Assembly (NCBI GenBank): GCA_017474765.1
Contig: JAFVGW010000030.1
Coordinates: forward strand, 1-46,044
Source of the DNA: Salinivirgaceae bacterium
GTDB lineage: Bacteria > Bacteroidota > Bacteroidia > Bacteroidales > SZUA-534
DNA: 46,044 nt
Direction: 5' to 3'
The position numbers and the translations under genes are program-made. Shown piece after piece: positions 7,416 through 16,410 of the stretch (position 1 is its first letter; every line of letters starts with the position of its first letter). The notes below the pieces were generated by a model, which did not search any database, was not told the origin of the DNA, and saw nothing but the letters and a program-made list of their open reading frames with translations.

Positions 7416-9659
7416 ATGAAAAGGAAATATTTTGATAAGTGGTTGGGTATCATTGCGCTGTGTGCAACAATTTGCGTTTGCACTGATGCTCTTCACGCCC
7501 AATCGGACACCGATGATGCCGACCATTACCTCGACAGTTTGGTGGCTCTGCTCAACAGCAATATTGCGCCCGATGAGCGGCTGGAGTTGCTCGACAAAAT
7601 TGGTTATGCCCATTACAATGTCGATTCAACGGCCAAATATGCCCAGATGGAACTCGAACTCGCCAAAGAGTTGGAAAACAGCGCAAAAATAGGCAATGCC
7701 TATAAGTTGCTGGGCTGGTGCAGTTATATTCATGACGATTACAGCCGCTCGTGCGATTTTTACCGCGAGGCCATCAACTGCTTCGATTCGGCGGGGATGC
7801 ACGACAAACTGGCTTCGGCCTACTATGGCCTGGCGAGCGCTTTGGGCGTGATGGGCGACGACATGCTGGCCGACGATTACTACAACCGTGCGCTCAACAT
7901 CTTTATAGAGGTGCGCGATACGGCTTGCGTGGCTGAAATATGGCGTAAAAAAGGTATTGCCAGCACCAATTTCCATCTCTACATGACTGCCGACGACTAT
8001 TTCCACCGCGCGCTGAATCTCGACTCGCTGCGCAACGATTCGGCGGCCATCGGCGAGGATATTTACATGTTGGGTGTAAACGAATTTTCAAAATACAAGG
8101 ATTATGCTGATATGCAGGCGCTTACCCTTGCGCGAGACATCATGCTCGAGGCATACGGCATTGAGGAAAGACATGGTGAATGGCAGATTAAACTCATTGT
8201 CATTCAAAGTCTTATGGATTTGTATATGGAGATGGCCAAACATGCCGAAGGAAACGAGCGTGCCGTTGCCATCGACAGCAGCCGCTTCTTTCTGAATCTT
8301 GCCAAATCGACTATCGAAAGCAGTTCGCTGGCAGAGGAGAGCGTGTATATCGATTTTTGGGAGGCTGATTATCTGATTCTTAACAATCGTGCCGCCGAGG
8401 CACTGGTCATTCTCAATCGCGTGGAACTGATGCCATCGCTTGTGTGGGAAAAGGAGATGCGGATGTGCGAACTGATGATTGCCTGCTACGAGCAACTTGG
8501 CGACTACAAAAATGCACTGAAATACACCAACTTGCGCACAATGCTCGACAAAGAGACCTACAAGCGCGATTTCGCCGTCAAAACAACGCGGACATCAACC
8601 GCCCTTGAGTTTGAACGCGATATGCATCAGCGCGAATTGGCCGCCCAGCGGCAGAAATACGTCATCCGCATTGTCGCCGTGTCGCTTGTGCTGATGTCGT
8701 TGCTGTTTGTTACCATCTTGCTGGGATTTCTCCGCAAACGGAAACTGAGTCGCGAACTTGCCATTCAAAAAGATGAGGTGCTTCGGAAAAACGACGAACT
8801 GAATCTGCGCAACGATAAGATTCTGGCGCAGCGCGACGAGATTGAGCAGCAGCGCAACAGCATCATCCGCACCAATCAGACAATCACCGCCAGCATCAAT
8901 TACGCCAAGCACGTGCAAGATGCCGCCGTGACATCGAAGGAGGTTATGGACAGCATCTTCGGCGACAGCCTAATCATTTGGAAACCAATGAATATTGTGT
9001 CGGGCGATTTTTATTGGGCTGTGGAGAAAAACGGTTTGAAGATGATTGCCGTTGCCGACTGCACAGGTCATGGAGTGGCGGGAGCCTTCATGAGTATGTT
9101 CGGCATTTCAACGCTCAACAGTGTCACTGCCGCACCACAGAATCTGTCAAGCGCCGCCAGTGTGCTCGACCAGATGCGGACAAAAATTATCGAAGAACTG
9201 CATCAGTCAACTGACAGCGGCGACTCGCTTGAAAGCATCGACATGGCTTTTTGCATTATCAACACAAAAAAAATGCAGATGCATTATGCGGGAGCCAACC
9301 GTCCGCTATTGATTGTTCGCAAAGGCAAACCGCTGATATTCAAGCCTGACAAGATGCCTGTTGGGTTGCACGTGCTCCACAACGGTCCGTTCACCGACAA
9401 CATTATCGACCTCGAACCAGACGACACCATTTATTTCTACACCGATGGCATCTCTGACCAGTTCGGCTCCGACGGCATCCGCGACATTGGAAAATACACC
9501 AACAAGCGGCTCTACAGTCTGCTGACCGAAGTGTCCGCAATGTCGTTTGAGCAGCAGGCGAAAGTTATTTGCGAACGTCTCGACCAATGGCGCGCCCAGC
9601 CCAATGGCACTCTGGTCGAACAGATTGACGACCAACTACTTGTAGGAATAAAGGTTTGA
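7416..9659 (+). CDS. TPR-containing membrane SpoIIE-type (PP2C) serine phosphatase
   Basis: A 747-residue protein starting at ATG 7416 with a signal peptide ending near DALHAQ (residue 29). It then has a periplasmic TPR region (about 40-380, tandem helical units such as YAHYNVDSTAKYAQMELELA), one transmembrane helix (about 414-438, [20 protein letters not shown]), a coiled coil with alternating charged residues (about 440-490), and a cytoplasmic PP2C/SpoIIE phosphatase domain (about 493-747). The metal-binding aspartates are present in SGDFYW, VADCTGHG, YFYTDGISD and IDDQLLVGI. This is a sensor phosphatase layout: a periplasmic signal sensed by TPRs would control dephosphorylation of a cytoplasmic partner, typically an anti-sigma-factor antagonist. 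No such partner lies next to it. Upstream (7268-7415) I see no clear promoter. Confidence 0.88.
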   Translation: MKRKYFDKWLGIIALCATICVCTDALHAQSDTDDADHYLDSLVALLNSNIAPDERLELLDKIGYAHYNVDSTAKYAQMELELAKELENSAKIGNAYKLLGWCSYIHDDYSRSCDFYREAINCFDSAGMHDKLASAYYGLASALGVMGDDMLADDYYNRALNIFIEVRDTACVAEIWRKKGIASTNFHLYMTADDYFHRALNLDSLRNDSAAIGEDIYMLGVNEFSKYKDYADMQALTLARDIMLEAYGIEERHGEWQIKLIVIQSLMDLYMEMAKHAEGNERAVAIDSSRFFLNLAKSTIESSSLAEESVYIDFWEADYLILNNRAAEALVILNRVELMPSLVWEKEMRMCELMIACYEQLGDYKNALKYTNLRTMLDKETYKRDFAVKTTRTSTALEFERDMHQRELAAQRQKYVIRIVAVSLVLMSLLFVTILLGFLRKRKLSRELAIQKDEVLRKNDELNLRNDKILAQRDEIEQQRNSIIRTNQTITASINYAKHVQDAAVTSKEVMDSIFGDSLIIWKPMNIVSGDFYWAVEKNGLKMIAVADCTGHGVAGAFMSMFGISTLNSVTAAPQNLSSAASVLDQMRTKIIEELHQSTDSGDSLESIDMAFCIINTKKMQMHYAGANRPLLIVRKGKPLIFKPDKMPVGLHVLHNGPFTDNIIDLEPDDTIYFYTDGISDQFGSDGIRDIGKYTNKRLYSLLTEVSAMSFEQQAKVICERLDQWRAQPNGTLVEQIDDQLLVGIKV

Positions 9660-9707
9660 TGCAAATTCAAAATCCGATTTTCTAAAACCTACATCCTAAC
9701 TTTTAAT

Positions 9708-9715
9708 TAGTTTTG
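9708..9715 (+). promoter_or_regulatory. -7 element of rpe
   Basis: TAGTTTTG matches TAnnTTTG, 18 nt before the rpe ATG. The -33 region is T-rich but has no TTG at the ideal distance. Confidence 0.5.
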
Positions 9716-9733
9716 CAGCAAAATCGATAAAAA

Positions 9734-10384
9734 ATGGAAGTGAAAGTTGCACCATCGCTGTTGTCGGCCGATTTTGGCAATCTGGCTCGCGACATTGAGG
9801 AGATAAACGCCAGCAAGGCTGATTATCTGCATGTTGACATTATGGACGGAGTGTTCGTCCCCAACATTTCGATGGGTTTCCCAGTGCTGAAAGCCATCAG
9901 GAAAAACTCGAAAAAACCGCTCGATGTCCATCTGATGATTGTCAACCCCGACCAGTATGTTGAGCGTTTCCGCGATGCTGGAGCCGAAATCCTCACCGTT
10001 CACTACGAGGCTTGCACCCATCTGCACCGCACCATAGCACATATTAAAGATTGCGGAATGAAGGCTGGCGTGGCGCTCAATCCGCACACTCCCGTCGAGG
10101 TACTTGCTGATATTATTCAAGATGTTGATTTGGTGCTGATTATGACCGTTAACCCAGGCTACGGCGGCCAGAAATTCATTGAGCATTCTTATAGCAAACT
10201 GTTGCACCTTCGCAAATTGATGGAGGAAACCAACTCAAAACCGATGGTAGAGGTGGACGGCGGAGTAAATTTTGATAATGCCGAAAGGCTTGTCAATCAT
10301 GGTGTTAGCGTTCTTGTGGCGGGCAGCACGGTTTTTGGCGCGCCCAACAAAGCCGAAGCAGTTCTGAAACTCAAAGGAGAATAA
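9734..10384 (+). CDS. rpe: ribulose-phosphate 3-epimerase
   Basis: A 216-residue TIM-barrel enzyme interconverting ribulose 5-phosphate and xylulose 5-phosphate in the non-oxidative pentose phosphate pathway. Diagnostic segments are present in order: APSLLSADFGNL, HVDIMDGVFVPN (metal-binding His and catalytic Asp), DVHLMI, MTVNPGYGGQKF, VDGGVN with the second catalytic Asp, and VAGSTVFG for phosphate binding. Full length for the family. It is monocistronic here, with the next gene convergent. Confidence 0.96.
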   Translation: MEVKVAPSLLSADFGNLARDIEEINASKADYLHVDIMDGVFVPNISMGFPVLKAIRKNSKKPLDVHLMIVNPDQYVERFRDAGAEILTVHYEACTHLHRTIAHIKDCGMKAGVALNPHTPVEVLADIIQDVDLVLIMTVNPGYGGQKFIEHSYSKLLHLRKLMEETNSKPMVEVDGGVNFDNAERLVNHGVSVLVAGSTVFGAPNKAEAVLKLKGE

Positions 10385-10436
10385 AACTGTCTGAAAAGAC
10401 TGAATTCCAAGCCGCAAACAAACAACCTGCGCTTAA

Positions 10437-10480
10437 ACTTAGAACTTAAAACTTCTAAAACTTAGAACTTAAAACTTCTA
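10437..10480. repeat. 21-nt direct repeat between rpe and the convergent gene
   Basis: ACTTAGAACTTAAAACTTCT plus A occurs at 10437-10457 and again at 10460-10480. It is simple A/C/T-rich sequence of the kind common between genes in this window. No terminator hairpin is apparent between the two convergent genes. Confidence 0.7.
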
Positions 10481-10485
10481 ACTTC

Positions 10486-11586
10486 CTACTTTTTATAGGT
10501 CTTTCCGTTGTAGTATATTTTAGTAGTGTTCAGTCCCTCGTTGAAAACCACCACGTCGCCCGCGGCAGTGTAGTCGTTGACAGGACCATAAGAGATAATG
10601 TGTTTTTCACCATCCTCAAAAACAGCAAGATAGCCGTTTTGGTCGATGTAGGTCAGCAGATTGCCGTTGATGCTGTAACTCTGTGGCACATAGTTCTCAA
10701 CCAGATATTGTTCGCCGTCGACAAATGTGAAGAATTGTCCCTGTAGGCTGTAAACGAGCATTTTGCGATTCACGTCGTACATGTCGGGCGCAAAGCCTGA
10801 AATGTCATACAACTCACCATTGCTGAACAATCGGAAATTCTCCATACTGTTGACAAACGCCACCTGCTCATAGCCGCATTTGAACGATTTCGGTGTAAAC
10901 TGCTCAATATCATTCAATTCTCCATCGTAAAAAATACGAAATTCGCCATCGGAATGGTCAACAAACGCGCCGATGTTGCGTCCCAATTTGGTGCTGATGC
11001 CATCGATGACATTAAAAAGTTCGTAAACGTGGTCGCCACAGACAAGCCGCAGCACATCGTGCATATCGACAAACGCCACCGTGTTGGCGCCAACCCAGAA
11101 TTCAGCGTCGTTGCCAACAATAATGTCGGCCAGTTCGCTCACACGTCCGTCAGTGTAAATCGAGAGGAAATGCTTGTTGGTGTCGATGAAGGCCACCACG
11201 CTGTCACCTACCATGAAACGCCCCGTGAATCCTGATAGTAGCCTACGGTTGCCTTTCTCAAAAACGTAGAGTTGCGAGCCAACTATAAAGGTGAACAGGT
11301 TGTCGGTGATGGTGTAATTGTCAACCGATGGCGACACGTCATATTGTATATGGTTGGCGTAGGCTTTCAGGTAGCCGCCGTTGTTGATGTATGCCACACA
11401 GCCGCTTCCAATGGCAAACGACCTAACCTCCTGAAATTCAAGTTGGCGGAAATTGCCGTCGTCGAAAACAATGAAATGCTTGTCGTAATCAGTAAATGCG
11501 CCGAGCGACTGTCCGAGTGCGGGGCTCACAGTCAATGCCGCTATGGCTATTGCAAGAATTCGTATTGTTCGATGAGCGATTAGCAT
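10486..11586 (-). CDS. secreted protein of repeated beta-propeller-like units, function unknown
   Basis: A 366-residue protein with a signal peptide (MLIAHRTIRILAIAIAALTVSPALGQ). The mature part consists of about eight units of roughly 40 residues, each with a G..VAFVD motif followed by a short strand and (I/F)Y(T/D)DG or VF.DGE. Examples are AFTDYDKHFIVFDDGN, AFIDTNKHFLSIYTDG, AFVDHSDGEFRIFYDGE and TYIDQNGYLAVFEDGE. This regular four-strand spacing fits a beta-propeller. No catalytic motif or lipobox is seen. It is leftward and separated from tsaC by a 7-bp tandem repeat tract. I do not recognise a named family. Confidence 0.75.
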   Translation of the reverse strand: MLIAHRTIRILAIAIAALTVSPALGQSLGAFTDYDKHFIVFDDGNFRQLEFQEVRSFAIGSGCVAYINNGGYLKAYANHIQYDVSPSVDNYTITDNLFTFIVGSQLYVFEKGNRRLLSGFTGRFMVGDSVVAFIDTNKHFLSIYTDGRVSELADIIVGNDAEFWVGANTVAFVDMHDVLRLVCGDHVYELFNVIDGISTKLGRNIGAFVDHSDGEFRIFYDGELNDIEQFTPKSFKCGYEQVAFVNSMENFRLFSNGELYDISGFAPDMYDVNRKMLVYSLQGQFFTFVDGEQYLVENYVPQSYSINGNLLTYIDQNGYLAVFEDGEKHIISYGPVNDYTAAGDVVVFNEGLNTTKIYYNGKTYKK

Positions 11587-11640
11587 TTGAGTTTTCTGTT
11601 GAGACGCTGCCTATCCGTCTGTAAATTCGTAAACATTTAG

Positions 11641-11713
11641 TTCTGAATTCTAAATTCTAAATTCTAAATTCTAAATTCTAAATTCTAAATTCTAAATTCT
11701 AAATTCTAAATTC
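11641..11713. repeat. 7-bp tandem repeat tract (TTCTAAA)n
   Basis: About ten copies of a TTCTAAA unit, the first one altered (TTCTGAA). The tract runs up to the stop codon of tsaC and lies 55 bases upstream of the start of the beta-propeller-like gene. Length variation by slippage is likely. Confidence 0.9.
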
Positions 11714-12280
11714 TCATTCCCTTATCACTTTCACCTCGCCGTTGCGGCCAATTTTCACAATTCCCGACGCCTTGTGTTTTGTGGTGTCGTCTTGTCGGTG
11801 GCTGACAACATAATCAACGCTTTTGATTATGCGCTCGTCAATCTCGTCGAAGCAGGCAGGCGCAGGCTGTCCGCTGATGTTGGCTGATGTTGAGACAATC
11901 GGTTTGCGGAACCGCTGTATGAGAGTGGGGCAGAAGTCGTCGGTGGCCACGCGGATGCCCACACTTTGGTCGTCGGTATTTATAACGTTGGGTGCCAGAT
12001 TTTTAGCCCCTTCAAAAATCACGGTCAGTGGCGATGTTGCCAACTCAATCATGTCGAATGCAATGTCGGGAACGTCCTGCACGTATGATGGAATGCGTCC
12101 TGCCGTGTCAACAAGCACAATCAGCGATTTGTTGTCGGCGCGCTGTTTGATTTCGTAAATGCGCCGCACGGCATCGGCGTTAGTGGCGTCGCAACCCAGC
12201 CCCCAAATGGTGTCGGTTGGGTAAAGAATGACTCCGCCGTTCCGCAGAACATCAAGTGCCTTATTAATATCATCGTTCAT
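11714..12280 (-). CDS. tsaC: threonylcarbamoyl-AMP synthase (YrdC/Sua5 family)
   Basis: A 188-residue single-domain YrdC protein that makes threonylcarbamoyl-AMP from threonine, bicarbonate and ATP for the t6A modification of tRNA. Typical segments are GGVILYPTDTIWGLGCDA, IKQRADNKSLIVLVD, PLTVIFEGAKNL, VGIRVATDDFC and PIVSTSANISGQPAP. The start at 12280 (MNDDINKALDVLRNGG) is preferred to a longer in-frame start at 12388, because the extension has no homology feel and overlaps the promoter element. It has no C-terminal Sua5 domain, so it is of the TsaC length class. Confidence 0.9.
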   Translation of the reverse strand: MNDDINKALDVLRNGGVILYPTDTIWGLGCDATNADAVRRIYEIKQRADNKSLIVLVDTAGRIPSYVQDVPDIAFDMIELATSPLTVIFEGAKNLAPNVINTDDQSVGIRVATDDFCPTLIQRFRKPIVSTSANISGQPAPACFDEIDERIIKSVDYVVSHRQDDTTKHKASGIVKIGRNGEVKVIRE

Positions 12281-12305
12281 TGTCAAATTGTCAAATTGTT
12301 TCTGC

Positions 12306-12313
12306 CAAAGATA
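12306..12313 (-). promoter_or_regulatory. -7 element of tsaC
   Basis: On the minus strand TATCTTTG matches TAnnTTTG, 25 nt upstream of the chosen tsaC start. This supports the shorter start. Confidence 0.5.
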
Positions 12314-12430
12314 ATCAAATAGTTTGCAATCCTGTTTTTGTAAAACAAAAACACTGGTATTCAGAATGAAAAAAAGATTAAAATCCATTTAAAAAATGGT
12401 ATTTAGCTATTATCTTAATAGGAAAAAATG

Positions 12431-12438
12431 TATTTTTG
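12431..12438 (+). promoter_or_regulatory. -7 element of the YfiR/TonB-receptor operon
   Basis: TATTTTTG matches TAnnTTTG, 28 nt before the ATG at 12467. The region at -33 has TTTAG instead of TTTG. Confidence 0.5.
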
Positions 12439-12466
12439 TAATGAATATCATAAATTTTATACGCAA

Positions 12467-12973
12467 ATGAAAAAAGCTCTATTGACTTTATTGTCTGTTT
12501 TTGTTTTGCATGGTTTATGCAATGCTCAAGATGACAAATTCAAGGCTCTTTTCATATACAAGTTTACACAGTATATGGAGTGGCCCACATCGAAACAGAC
12601 AGGTGACTTTAAAATAGGTGTGTTGGGTGGTTCCCCAATTACCAATGAGTTAAAAGCCTTCACGGCGAAAAGAAGCGTCGGTCAGCAAAAAATTGTGGTT
12701 GAGGAAATCATGTCGATTGAAGATTGTCCGAAGTATCACATCGTCTTTGTGCCGGCAAAAGCATCTTCAAATGTCGGCGAAATCACTAAAAATGTGGCAA
12801 ACAAGGGTGTGTTGGTGGTGACTGACAAGCAGGGAATGGCCGCTTCAATGTCTGGCATCAATTTCACAAAAGTTGACGGTCAACAGACATTTGAAATTTG
12901 TGTCAAACACATGCGTGATCATGGTGTCACAGCAACAAAATCATTATTGTCGCTGGGTGTGGTAGTTGAGTAG
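12467..12973 (+). CDS. YfiR-family (DUF4154) periplasmic protein
   Basis: A 168-residue protein: signal peptide MKKALLTLLSVFVLHGLCNAQ, then KALFIYKFTQYMEWP, a hallmark of YfiR-type proteins. A central VLGGSPI...L and HIVFVPAKASS region follows, and the C-terminal pattern INFTKVDGQQTFEICVKHMRDHG...SLLSLG. In Pseudomonas, YfiR represses the diguanylate cyclase YfiN in the periplasm. In Bacteroidota relatives often precede TonB-dependent receptors, as here (20 nt gap), and the role is not defined. The ATG at 12467 is chosen because it begins the signal peptide. Confidence 0.85.
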   Translation: MKKALLTLLSVFVLHGLCNAQDDKFKALFIYKFTQYMEWPTSKQTGDFKIGVLGGSPITNELKAFTAKRSVGQQKIVVEEIMSIEDCPKYHIVFVPAKASSNVGEITKNVANKGVLVVTDKQGMAASMSGINFTKVDGQQTFEICVKHMRDHGVTATKSLLSLGVVVE

Positions 12974-12993
12974 TTAACCTTAATTAAATAATC

Positions 12994-15735
12994 ATGTTAA
13001 AGAAAATATTACTTTGTTTTATTGTTGCCGCCGTTGCGTCGGCTCAGTCTTTCGGACAGAAAAAAGATGTCTCACAGATGACTCGTGCCGAAATTATGGC
13101 AATGTCGTATGATGAACTCGCAGATTTGTCGATTGAAGATGTTATGCTGCTGACTAAAACTTTAGGCATATCGCTCGACGAATTCTACGAAATGCTTCTT
13201 AACAAAGATGTTACATCAGCATCGAAGAAGGCCGAGAGCAGTTTCGACTCGCCACTTTCAACAACCGTTCTCTCTTACGATGAAATAATTGCCTCAGGCG
13301 CCCGCAATGTTCAGGAGGCTCTGCGTTTGGTGCCAGGGCTGATTGTCCGCGAGAAAACCAACGGCAATTACGATATTCATATTCGCGGCAATAACAACAT
13401 TCCCGATGAAAGCCTTACGGTTTATACAGAGAATACCATGGCACTGGTCATGATTAACAGCCGGCCGGTTTACAACTCTATTAATGGTGGTACGTTCTGG
13501 GAGTCGCTTCCTGTCGATTTCGCCGATATCGACCGTATCGAGGTCGTTCGCGGTGCAGCCAGCGCGCTCTATGGCGCAAATGCTGTTACAGGCGTAATCA
13601 ATATTATTACTAAAACACCTGATTCCGAAGATATTCAAGTGTTCGGCCACGCTCAAGGCGGAAATCTTGGCTCGTACATGGGCAGCCTTAGTGTCGGACA
13701 GAATGTCGGCAATTTCGGATTCCGCGTGTCGGGCAACTATCAGAAAATGAACCGAACGACCGACAAACTCTATGTTTTCGATAACGATTCGCTTATGGAT
13801 AAAAACGATGTCGCCAACCCCGATTTCCGCTTTAAAAGTCCTGCAAGTAGCTGGTTCTCAGTTTGGAATCAGAACAAATCAATCGATGATTGGTACAAGG
13901 ACACCGAGACTGCCGTCGACCGCTTCGGCGCCAACCTGTCACTATATTATAAGGTGAGCGATGATATCAATTTCTCGCTGTCAGGTGGTTATCAGAATTC
14001 ATACGTGACATCATCGTCGTTTGGCGACCCGCAGGTATCACTGTCGGTGCGCGAGATGAGCGGAACGTATGCTGACTTTATAGCCAAAGTGAAAGGTCTC
14101 TCGCTGCAGGGTAATGTGCTTGGTGGCACGCAGGACATTGTCCGCGGTGACGAGGGATTCAAAGTCGATAATATCAACATTAACATAAACGCAGAGTACG
14201 ATTTCGTCTTTGGCGACTTGAACGTCCGCCCCGGTTTCTATTACCAATCGGCTCATTACGATGACAAACCGTATCTGACACCCGATTCGGCCGGAAACTA
14301 CACAACCGGTTACTTGAACGACCATATCAGAATCAATTCGTTTGCAGGTGCGCTACGCATCGACTACAAAATGCTCGATGAAAAACTCCGTCTGATTGGC
14401 GGTTTGCGTGCCGAAAAGTTCAGCGTTTCAGACAAATTGTATATTCCGGTTCAACTTGTGGCAAGCTACAACATCAACGACAAGCACATGATTCGTGGCG
14501 TCGTTTCGAGCGCCAACCGAGGCCCGTTCACTGTCGACACATATTCTGATTATATGTGGAACCGCGAAGGAGTGCGACCGATGCCGTTGAAAATGCATTT
14601 TGAAGGAGACAAAGACCAGTATCAGGCTGCAATGACAATGATTGAGTTGGGCTATCGCGTCCGTCCGGCTCGCAACGTGTTGGTTGAACTCGAGGCATTC
14701 TCAAACACAACCCGCGATTTCGGCTGCTTGCTGCCCGAGTCGATGACGGCATATATACACACCGATTCAATGGTTGCGAATGTTAATCTTCCTCAAGTCG
14801 GAACTGTATTTACAACCAAACAGCCGGCACCGGCACCTGCAATACCAAATCAGGTTAACTTGAAATACCAGAACATTGATTTGGAGGCCCACCAGTTTGG
14901 TGCCACCATCGATGTTGAGTGGGTGGCTACCGAGAAGTTGCTCGTTAAGGTGTTCGGAACTTTCCAAAATACAAAGTTGAAAGACCATGTCAGCTACAAC
15001 AACTCTCAAATCATAACCGACATGACAACTCTGGCGGCTGTTAATGCTCAGCAGGGGCAAGGCATAGTAGGGCAGGGAGTTGACAATTATTTCAAAACAC
15101 CATTCTTAAATGGTGTAAAACAGCAACTCGATGCCGGCGGTATGCAACAGATTGAAGCTGGTGTTACCCAACAAATATTAATTGGTCAAATGATGCAGGC
15201 TGGTATGACTCAAGAACAGGCTCTGGCTCAAGTGTCGCAAATGGTGGGCACTGAGACTTGGAATAACGTTGCAGCGCAAGTCCACGCAATGGCTGAAAAT
15301 GCCGAAATCGATGCGCAGGGCATTCCATCGGCTATAGCCGAGCAACATTTCGATGCCGACAAGTACCATCAGACTCTCCAACAGCTTCAGGGAGCGGGTT
15401 TGGTCGATTACGATGGCCGTTACGAGAAAAAGACCATTACCCACAAGGCTACGCCAAGTTTCTTTGGCGGTTTCTGTGTCAACTACAAGCCTATCGAGAA
15501 ACTGAACATCTACGCAAGCGGCAACTTCTACTCTAAACAGACATTCAAAACATCGAATGGCACATTCGAAACAGAGCCAAAATTTACAATGAATTGCAAA
15601 GTTTCGTACAAGGTTTGGAAAGACAATGCAGTGTTTGTTAATGCCCGTAATGCTTTCGGCGACAAGAAGCAGGAGTTTGCCTGGACTGATGAAACCAAGG
15701 GTTGCTACCTTGTTGGCCTCGATTTGAAATTCTGA
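12994..15735 (+). CDS. TonB-dependent outer-membrane receptor
   Basis: A 913-residue receptor. It has a signal peptide (about 1-21), an N-terminal stretch with DLSIEDVMLLTKTLG and NKDVTSASKKAE, a plug domain (about 85-210, with VPGLIVRE, IHIRGNNNIPDE and the motif IEVVRGAASALYGANAVTGVINIITK), and a beta-barrel ending in aromatic LVGLDLKF, as expected for BAM insertion. It lacks the carboxypeptidase-like N-terminal domain of SusC and has no SusD neighbour, so it is not a glycan-utilisation receptor of the usual type. Residues about 680-807 form a Gln/Met/Ala-rich, helix-prone insertion within the barrel. The substrate is unknown; it is co-transcribed with the YfiR-like gene and ends at a strong terminator. 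Confidence 0.9.
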   Translation: MLKKILLCFIVAAVASAQSFGQKKDVSQMTRAEIMAMSYDELADLSIEDVMLLTKTLGISLDEFYEMLLNKDVTSASKKAESSFDSPLSTTVLSYDEIIASGARNVQEALRLVPGLIVREKTNGNYDIHIRGNNNIPDESLTVYTENTMALVMINSRPVYNSINGGTFWESLPVDFADIDRIEVVRGAASALYGANAVTGVINIITKTPDSEDIQVFGHAQGGNLGSYMGSLSVGQNVGNFGFRVSGNYQKMNRTTDKLYVFDNDSLMDKNDVANPDFRFKSPASSWFSVWNQNKSIDDWYKDTETAVDRFGANLSLYYKVSDDINFSLSGGYQNSYVTSSSFGDPQVSLSVREMSGTYADFIAKVKGLSLQGNVLGGTQDIVRGDEGFKVDNINININAEYDFVFGDLNVRPGFYYQSAHYDDKPYLTPDSAGNYTTGYLNDHIRINSFAGALRIDYKMLDEKLRLIGGLRAEKFSVSDKLYIPVQLVASYNINDKHMIRGVVSSANRGPFTVDTYSDYMWNREGVRPMPLKMHFEGDKDQYQAAMTMIELGYRVRPARNVLVELEAFSNTTRDFGCLLPESMTAYIHTDSMVANVNLPQVGTVFTTKQPAPAPAIPNQVNLKYQNIDLEAHQFGATIDVEWVATEKLLVKVFGTFQNTKLKDHVSYNNSQIITDMTTLAAVNAQQGQGIVGQGVDNYFKTPFLNGVKQQLDAGGMQQIEAGVTQQILIGQMMQAGMTQEQALAQVSQMVGTETWNNVAAQVHAMAENAEIDAQGIPSAIAEQHFDADKYHQTLQQLQGAGLVDYDGRYEKKTITHKATPSFFGGFCVNYKPIEKLNIYASGNFYSKQTFKTSNGTFETEPKFTMNCKVSYKVWKDNAVFVNARNAFGDKKQEFAWTDETKGCYLVGLDLKF

Positions 15736-15769
15736 CATGAAAAACACCTATTATATATAGGTATCAAAA

Positions 15770-15796
15770 AAAGCGACTTTCGAGTCGCTTTTTTTT
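15770..15796 (+). terminator. terminator after the TonB-dependent receptor
   Basis: AAAGCGACT (15770-15778), TTCG tetraloop, AGTCGCTTT (15783-15791) and a run of eight T. A stable UUCG-type hairpin that isolates the translation cluster from the receptor operon. Between it and the rpsL promoter (15797-15941) no gene is seen. Confidence 0.92.
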
Positions 15797-15941
15797 GTTT
15801 AAAGAACATCAATGGTTGTGAAAAATTCTCAGCTGGGTGTTCATAAAAGTTCAACATGTTAACCGAAACCATCGTTTATCCTTTAAATAATGGGCTTTAC
15901 ACCATAAAACACTATTTTTCAAAATATTTATTTTGAGAGTA

Positions 15942-15971
15942 TTGATTAAGAAGAAATTGTTTTTACCTTTG
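15942..15971 (+). promoter_or_regulatory. promoter of the str-S10-spc-alpha cluster
   Basis: TTG (15942-15944), 19 nt, TACCTTTG (15964-15971): a close match to the Bacteroidota -33/-7 promoter. The leader to the rpsL ATG is about 40 nt. I see no second equally good promoter inside the cluster. Confidence 0.8.
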
Positions 15972-16017
15972 CGAACCGATTTTTGCGGAGAATTATGTAC
16001 ATTTTATTAATAAAAAT

Positions 16018-16392
16018 ATGCCAACTATACAACAATTAGTAAGAAAAGGGCGAGTAGAAATGGACAAGAAGAGCAAGGCTCCGGCTTTGGATTCGTGCCC
16101 ACAACGCCGTGGTGTGTGTGTGCGTGTTTATACCACAACACCAAAGAAACCTAACTCAGCCATGCGTAAAGTGGCCAGAGTTCGTTTAACCAATGGTAAG
16201 GAAGTCAACTCTTACATTCCGGGAGAAGGTCACAATTTGCAGGAGCACTCAATTGTGATGATCCGCGGAGGTCGTGTTAAGGATCTACCAGGTGTTCGTT
16301 ACCACATCATTCGTGGTGCTTTGGATACATCGGGAGTAGAGGGACGCAAGCAACGTCGCTCAAAGTATGGTGCTAAAAGACCTAAAAAATAA
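16018..16392 (+). CDS. rpsL: 30S ribosomal protein S12
   Basis: 124 residues, full length. S12 lies at the decoding centre and controls accuracy. The loop [12 protein letters not shown] (K43, K44) and [12 protein letters not shown] (K88) have lysine at the positions where streptomycin-resistance changes arise, so the sequence is of the susceptible type. D89 is the residue that RimO methylthiolates in other bacteria. First gene of the 17-kb translation cluster, 18 nt before rpsG. Confidence 0.98.
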   Translation: MPTIQQLVRKGRVEMDKKSKAPALDSCPQRRGVCVRVYTTTPKKPNSAMRKVARVRLTNGKEVNSYIPGEGHNLQEHSIVMIRGGRVKDLPGVRYHIIRGALDTSGVEGRKQRRSKYGAKRPKK

Positions 16393-16410
16393 TTTTATCA
16401 ATAAAGTAAA

